Source of the DNA: Microbacterium sp.
GTDB taxonomy: Bacteria; Actinomycetota; Actinomycetes; Actinomycetales; Microbacteriaceae
Length of the DNA stretch: 41,624 nucleotides
Direction: 5' to 3'
Assembly: GCF_031178445.1 (NCBI RefSeq)
Contig: NZ_JAPSIY010000008.1
Coordinates: 129,429 to 171,052 of the forward strand
In this document: piece by piece, positions 38,170-41,624 of the stretch
Layout of the letters: the number at the start of each line of letters is the position of its first letter
Position numbering within the stretch: position 1 is the stretch's first letter
Notes under the pieces: generated by a model
What the model was told of the DNA's origin: nothing
Seen by the model: only the letters and a program-made list of their open reading frames with translations
Database searches by the model: none
Translations under genes and position numbers: made by a program

Positions 38170-39893
38170 CAGGCGTCGGAGTCCTTCCCGGCATCCTTGG
38201 ATCCCTGATTGGCGAGTGCCGCGGCGCGCTTGCGTTCGGCGATGGTCTGACGCTTCTCGGCCTCACCGCGGGCGCCGCGGTTGCGCGCGACGCGACCGGA
38301 CGAGCCGATCTGCGCCTCGCGGAACTGCGATCGACCGCGGTACACGGCGCCGAGCGCTTCGGGGTCGAGCCCCGACAGCCTGTGCCCGCCGCCGAAGAAG
38401 CGCGTGCGCACGAGCAGCTGCATCACGGGGTGGGTGAAGATCACGAAGATGAACACGTCGATCAGGGTGGTCAGACCCAGCGTGAAGGCGAAGCCCTTCA
38501 CCGTCGCGTCGGCGAGGATGTAGAGCACCACCGCCGCCAGCACGTTGATCGACTTGGAGATGTAGATCGTGCGCTTCGCGCGGCCCCAGCCGTCTTCCAC
38601 GGCCGCGGTGACGGCCTTGCCATCGCGCAGCTCATCCCGGATGCGCTCGAAGTACACGATGAACGAGTCGGCGGTGAAACCGATCGACACGATCAGACCG
38701 GCGACCCCGGCGAGCGACAGGCGGAAGCCCATGCGCCAGGCCAGGATGCACACGATGATGTACGTGAGCACACCCATCACCGCGATCGAGGCGATGATCA
38801 CCCACCCCAGCGCGCGATAGCTCAGCAACGAGTAGACCGCGACGAGGCCGAGCCCGATCAGGCCGGCGATCAGGCCGATCTGCAGCTGCTGAGATCCGAG
38901 GGTGGCCGAGATGGTGTCGGAGCTCTCGACGTTGAAGCTCAGCGGCAGGGCTCCGTAGCGCAGCTGGTCGGCCAGCGCCTTGGAGCTGTCCTGGTCGAAC
39001 GTGCCCGAGATGCTGGGCTTGCCGTTCAGGATCGCGGCCTGCATGACGGGGGCCGAGATGACCTTGCCGTCGAGCACGAAGGCGAACTGATCGCGCGGGC
39101 TGAGACCGGCGAGACGATTGGCGTTCAGGCGCTGGCTGATGTCACCGAACACCTCGGTGCCGTGAGCGTCGAGTTCGAGGTTGACCGTCCACGCGCCCGA
39201 CTGCTGGTCCCGGCCGGCGGTGGCGTCGTCGATCACGGTGCCGTCGAGTTCCATCGGACCGAGCAGGTACTTGGCCGTGCCGTCCTGGTCGCAGGCGATC
39301 AGCGGCTCACCGGCCGGTGCGTTGGAGTCGTGCTCGGCCGAGCAGTCGTACGCGAGCAGCTCCGCCTGGAGCTTCTCGGTGACCCAGCTCGGGTCGGAGC
39401 CGTCGGTCGGCTCGGCCGTGGGGGTCGCGTTCAGCGTCTCAGCCGGAGTCGGATAGGGGGTGTTCTTCCCGTCCTCTCCGATCACTGAGTTCGAGGGGGC
39501 CGTTGCCAGCAGCACGGCGCGGAACTCCAGCTTCGCACTGGCGTTGATACGGTCGCGCGTCTCCTGGTCGACGGCACCCGGCATCTGCACGACGATGTTG
39601 CTGCCGCCCTCGGTGGTGATGTCCGCCTCGGCGACGCCTGAGGCATCGACGCGCTGGCGGATGATCGCGGCGGCCTGGTCGAGCTGCTCCTGCGTGGGGT
39701 CGGCGCCGTCCTCAGTCTGCGCGCTCAGGATGATCTGCGTCCCGCCCTGCAGGTCGAGGGCGAGCTCAGGGGCCCACGAGCTCTTCTGGAAGCCGTACAC
39801 GCCGACGGCGTTGATGCCGAACAGCACGGCGGTCACGATGAGCAGCCCGAGGAGGACCCGCCGGGCACGGCCGGCCGGAGATGATGAAGCCAC
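38169..39893 (-). CDS. secD: protein translocase subunit SecD
   Basis: The 574-residue partner of SecF has an N-terminal helix (VLLGLLIVTAVLFGINAVGVYGF), the P1-domain signature LALDLQGGTQIIL, RQRVDASGVAEADI, and a C-terminal RND-like membrane part containing GLGLVAVYSLLSYRALGW and VGFTADSFIVYFERIRDELRDGK type segments. The outside region (about 40-330) has a long insertion rich in Ser, Thr and Pro. A basic tail ends the protein. The start is GTG, 36 bases after the yajC stop. Confidence 0.95.
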   Translation of the reverse strand: MASSSPAGRARRVLLGLLIVTAVLFGINAVGVYGFQKSSWAPELALDLQGGTQIILSAQTEDGADPTQEQLDQAAAIIRQRVDASGVAEADITTEGGSNIVVQMPGAVDQETRDRINASAKLEFRAVLLATAPSNSVIGEDGKNTPYPTPAETLNATPTAEPTDGSDPSWVTEKLQAELLAYDCSAEHDSNAPAGEPLIACDQDGTAKYLLGPMELDGTVIDDATAGRDQQSGAWTVNLELDAHGTEVFGDISQRLNANRLAGLSPRDQFAFVLDGKVISAPVMQAAILNGKPSISGTFDQDSSKALADQLRYGALPLSFNVESSDTISATLGSQQLQIGLIAGLIGLGLVAVYSLLSYRALGWVIIASIAVMGVLTYIIVCILAWRMGFRLSLAGVAGLIVSIGFTADSFIVYFERIRDELRDGKAVTAAVEDGWGRAKRTIYISKSINVLAAVVLYILADATVKGFAFTLGLTTLIDVFIFVIFTHPVMQLLVRTRFFGGGHRLSGLDPEALGAVYRGRSQFREAQIGSSGRVARNRGARGEAEKRQTIAERKRAAALANQGSKDAGKDSDA

Positions 39894-39929
39894 GAAGTTC
39901 CGCTTTCCGCGTGAGAAGAAGGACGAGCG

Positions 39930-40364
39930 TCAGTTGCTGTCGCCGTTGCGCTCCAGGCGCGCGCGAGTCTCTTCCGGGGTCTCGATGTGGTTCGGGTCGG
40001 GCATGTCGTCGACCTTGACCTCGTCGGCGGTCGCAGGCTCGGCGGGAGCCTCGGCATCCGTGTCGGCAGCGTCCTCGACGACCTCCGTCGGCTCCACGAT
40101 GCGCAGGATCGCCTGGCTGTGCACCTCGATGACGACGCCGGGGGCGATCTCGACGCGGGCCGGGCGGTCGAGATCCTGCGAGTCGTACTCGACGATCGTG
40201 CCGTAGAGGCCGCCCTGCATGAGGACCTTGACGCCCGGGAGGGTCTTGGCTGCCTTCTCCTCCTGCTCGGCCTTCATCTGCTTCTGGCGCTTGCGGGTGT
40301 TCACGAACATGAAGACGAGCATCACGGCGAGCAGACCGAAGAGCATGAGGGACATGGGGTCCAT
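39930..40364 (-). CDS. yajC: preprotein translocase subunit YajC
   Basis: The 144-residue protein has one N-terminal membrane helix (about 4-22, MSLMLFGLLAVMLVFMFVN), a basic KRQKQMK segment and the YajC core LPGVKVLMQGGLYGTIVEYD. The acidic C-terminal tail (about 95-144) is typical of actinobacterial versions. It is an accessory of the SecYEG-SecDF holotranslocon. The ATG at 40364 has GAAAGG upstream; the ruvB-yajC-secD-secF-relA order is the classical actinobacterial one. Confidence 0.93.
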   Translation of the reverse strand: MDPMSLMLFGLLAVMLVFMFVNTRKRQKQMKAEQEEKAAKTLPGVKVLMQGGLYGTIVEYDSQDLDRPARVEIAPGVVIEVHSQAILRIVEPTEVVEDAADTDAEAPAEPATADEVKVDDMPDPNHIETPEETRARLERNGDSN

Positions 40365-40430
40365 GGGATGAGACCTTTCGCAGGTGCGCACGCCGATGAG
40401 CGCGCGAAGAGTTCAGGGGAGCTTTCAGCG

Positions 40431-40436
40431 ATTATA
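40431..40436 (-). promoter_or_regulatory. Consensus -10 element (TATAAT) for yajC-secD-secF
   Basis: A perfect TATAAT on the minus strand overlaps the ruvB stop codon (its TAA is the stop). It predicts a leader of about 60 bases before yajC. A consensus hexamer is rare in DNA this GC-rich, which supports a real, strong promoter. No clear -35 is seen. Confidence 0.6.
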
Positions 40437-41463
40437 GGTCATCGAACAATGCCGCCCCGTCCGGATGCGGCACGCCGAGGTGCGCGTACGCCTCTGGCAT
40501 CGCGACGCGGCCACGCGGTGTGCGCCCGAGGAAGCCGATGCGAACGAGGAACGGTTCGACCACGCTCTCGACGGTCTCCGCTTCCTCGCCGACCGCGACA
40601 GCAAGAGTGCTGAGCCCTACCGGCCCGCCGCGGAACCTGCGCACAAGGGCGTCCAGCACGGCACGATCGAGTCGGTCGAGGCCGATCGCGTCGACGTCGT
40701 AGAGCTCGAGCGCGGCGCGCACGTCCTGGATGGAGGCCGCTTGCCCGCCGCCGTGCACGAGAGCGTAGTCGCGCACGCGGCGCAGCAGCCTGTTGGCGAT
40801 GCGAGGGGTGCCACGGGAGCGGCGGGCGATCTCGGATAGCGAGTCGTTCGGCAGCTCGACGCCGAGGACCGTCGCCGAGCGCGCGATCACCCGTTCGAGA
40901 TCCCCTTCGTCGTAGAACTCGAGGTGACCGGTGAATCCGAAACGGTCACGCAGCGGGTTCGGGAGCAGTCCGGAGCGTGTCGTCGCTCCGACGAGGGTGA
41001 ACGGTGCGAGATCCAGTGGGATGCTGGTGGCGCCCGCTCCCTTGCCGACCATGATGTCGATGCGGAAGTCCTCCATGGCGAGGTACAGCATCTCCTCCGC
41101 GGAGCGGGCCATGCGGTGGATCTCGTCGATGAAGAGCACTTCACCCGGGGTGAGGCTCGACAGCAGTGCGGCCAGGTCGCCCGCATGCTGGATGGCCGGG
41201 CCGCTGGAGAGCCGGAGAGGCCGGCCGCTCTCGTGCGCCACGATCATCGCCAACGTGGTCTTGCCGAGGCCGGGCGGCCCGGCGAGGAGGATGTGGTCGG
41301 CGGGGCGATCCTGCATGCGGGCCGCGTCGAGCAGCAGCTGAAGCTGGCCTCGCACCTTCGGCTGGCCGACGAACTCGCCGAGGCTCGTGGGCCGGAGAGC
41401 GCCCTCGATGGCGAGCTCGGTCTCGTCGAGCGACTCGGCGGCGTCGCGGGGGTGATCAGCCAC
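40432..41463 (-). CDS. ruvB: Holliday junction branch migration helicase RuvB
   Basis: The 343-residue AAA+ motor drives branch migration with RuvA. Residues 62-70 are Walker [10 protein letters not shown], 111-117 FIDEIHR is Walker [19 protein letters not shown] carries sensor 1 and the arginine finger, and the C-terminal winged helix includes [21 protein letters not shown]. The start is GTG at 41463, preceded by GGGAGGAAAGC; it overlaps the ruvA stop by 8 bases. Longer reading upstream is within ruvA. Confidence 0.97.
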   Translation of the reverse strand: MADHPRDAAESLDETELAIEGALRPTSLGEFVGQPKVRGQLQLLLDAARMQDRPADHILLAGPPGLGKTTLAMIVAHESGRPLRLSSGPAIQHAGDLAALLSSLTPGEVLFIDEIHRMARSAEEMLYLAMEDFRIDIMVGKGAGATSIPLDLAPFTLVGATTRSGLLPNPLRDRFGFTGHLEFYDEGDLERVIARSATVLGVELPNDSLSEIARRSRGTPRIANRLLRRVRDYALVHGGGQAASIQDVRAALELYDVDAIGLDRLDRAVLDALVRRFRGGPVGLSTLAVAVGEEAETVESVVEPFLVRIGFLGRTPRGRVAMPEAYAHLGVPHPDGAALFDDL

Positions 41464-41624
41464 GCTTTCCTCCCGGGCCCATGGCTGCGAGAGTGCGCCG
41501 GAGCAGAGCCGGTACCGACTCGCGTTCGGCCTCGGTGGCATCCTCGGCAGTCTGTGCCGCCGCCTCCGCCGCGACCCTCTCGGACCAGCCAAGCCCGACG
41601 AGCGCCGCCGCGACCTGATCCGTG
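41456..41624 (-). CDS. ruvA: Holliday junction protein RuvA (C-terminal part, cut by window edge)
   Basis: About 55 C-terminal codons are present. The translation [20 protein letters not shown] matches RuvA domain III, the flexible three-helix module that binds RuvB, and the protein ends [17 protein letters not shown]. Its TGA at 41458-41456 overlaps the ruvB GTG. The tetramerising DNA-binding domains lie outside the window. Confidence 0.88.
   Translation of the reverse strand, partial: TDQVAAALVGLGWSERVAAEAAAQTAEDATEAERESVPALLRRTLAAMGPGGKRG

Overview
The window is a stretch of very GC-rich core genome from an actinobacterium. The gene order, the mIHF-type H2TH domain, the ATPase-less PriA, the PGKGG loop in EF-P and the frequent GTG/TTG starts with 4-base stop/start overlaps all point there. 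A guanylate kinase fused to an mIHF-like domain suggests the family Microbacteriaceae, perhaps Microbacterium, but the genus is an inference. No tRNA, rRNA, CRISPR array, insertion sequence, prophage or obvious pseudogene was seen, and no stretch above 300 bases lacks a gene. Almost all genes lie on the minus strand; the exceptions are one gene at 14361-14954 and three at 32474-34881.

Reading in the direction of minus-strand transcription (high to low coordinates): ruvA(partial)-ruvB; yajC-secD-secF (protein export); relA (ppGpp); rarA; rpsD and a small membrane protein; then a tight run alaS-ruvX-mltG-aroE-aroC-aroK-aroB-aroQ (alanyl-tRNA synthesis, peptidoglycan chain termination, five shikimate-pathway steps); efp-nusB; a SWIM/SNF2 helicase; a metallo-beta-lactamase/Rieske protein; the pyrimidine operon pyrR-pyrB-pyrC-(membrane protein)-carA-carB-pyrF-(mIHF-Gmk fusion); and rpoZ-metK-priA-fmt-rsmB(partial). 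pyrD and pyrE, needed to complete UMP synthesis, are not in the window.

Plus-strand genes are a histidine-phosphatase-family protein with a leaderless-type promoter, divergent from pyrR; and, between rarA and relA, a small single-pass membrane protein, a DUF349 coiled-coil protein and a protein of unclear function whose 3' end overlaps that of relA.

Most of the window is ordinary housekeeping DNA. The observations that deserve a second look are: a PyrR-binding-loop-like sequence directly abutting the pyrR ribosome binding site (predicted translational autoregulation); the MBL-plus-Rieske protein, whose N-terminus resembles CMP-Neu5Ac hydroxylases but with the domains in the opposite order; the nucleoid-protein/guanylate-kinase fusion; a repeated TAGCCT/TAGAAT promoter vocabulary with leaderless candidates; and a small membrane stump that looks like the anchor of a cyclophilin without the enzyme domain.
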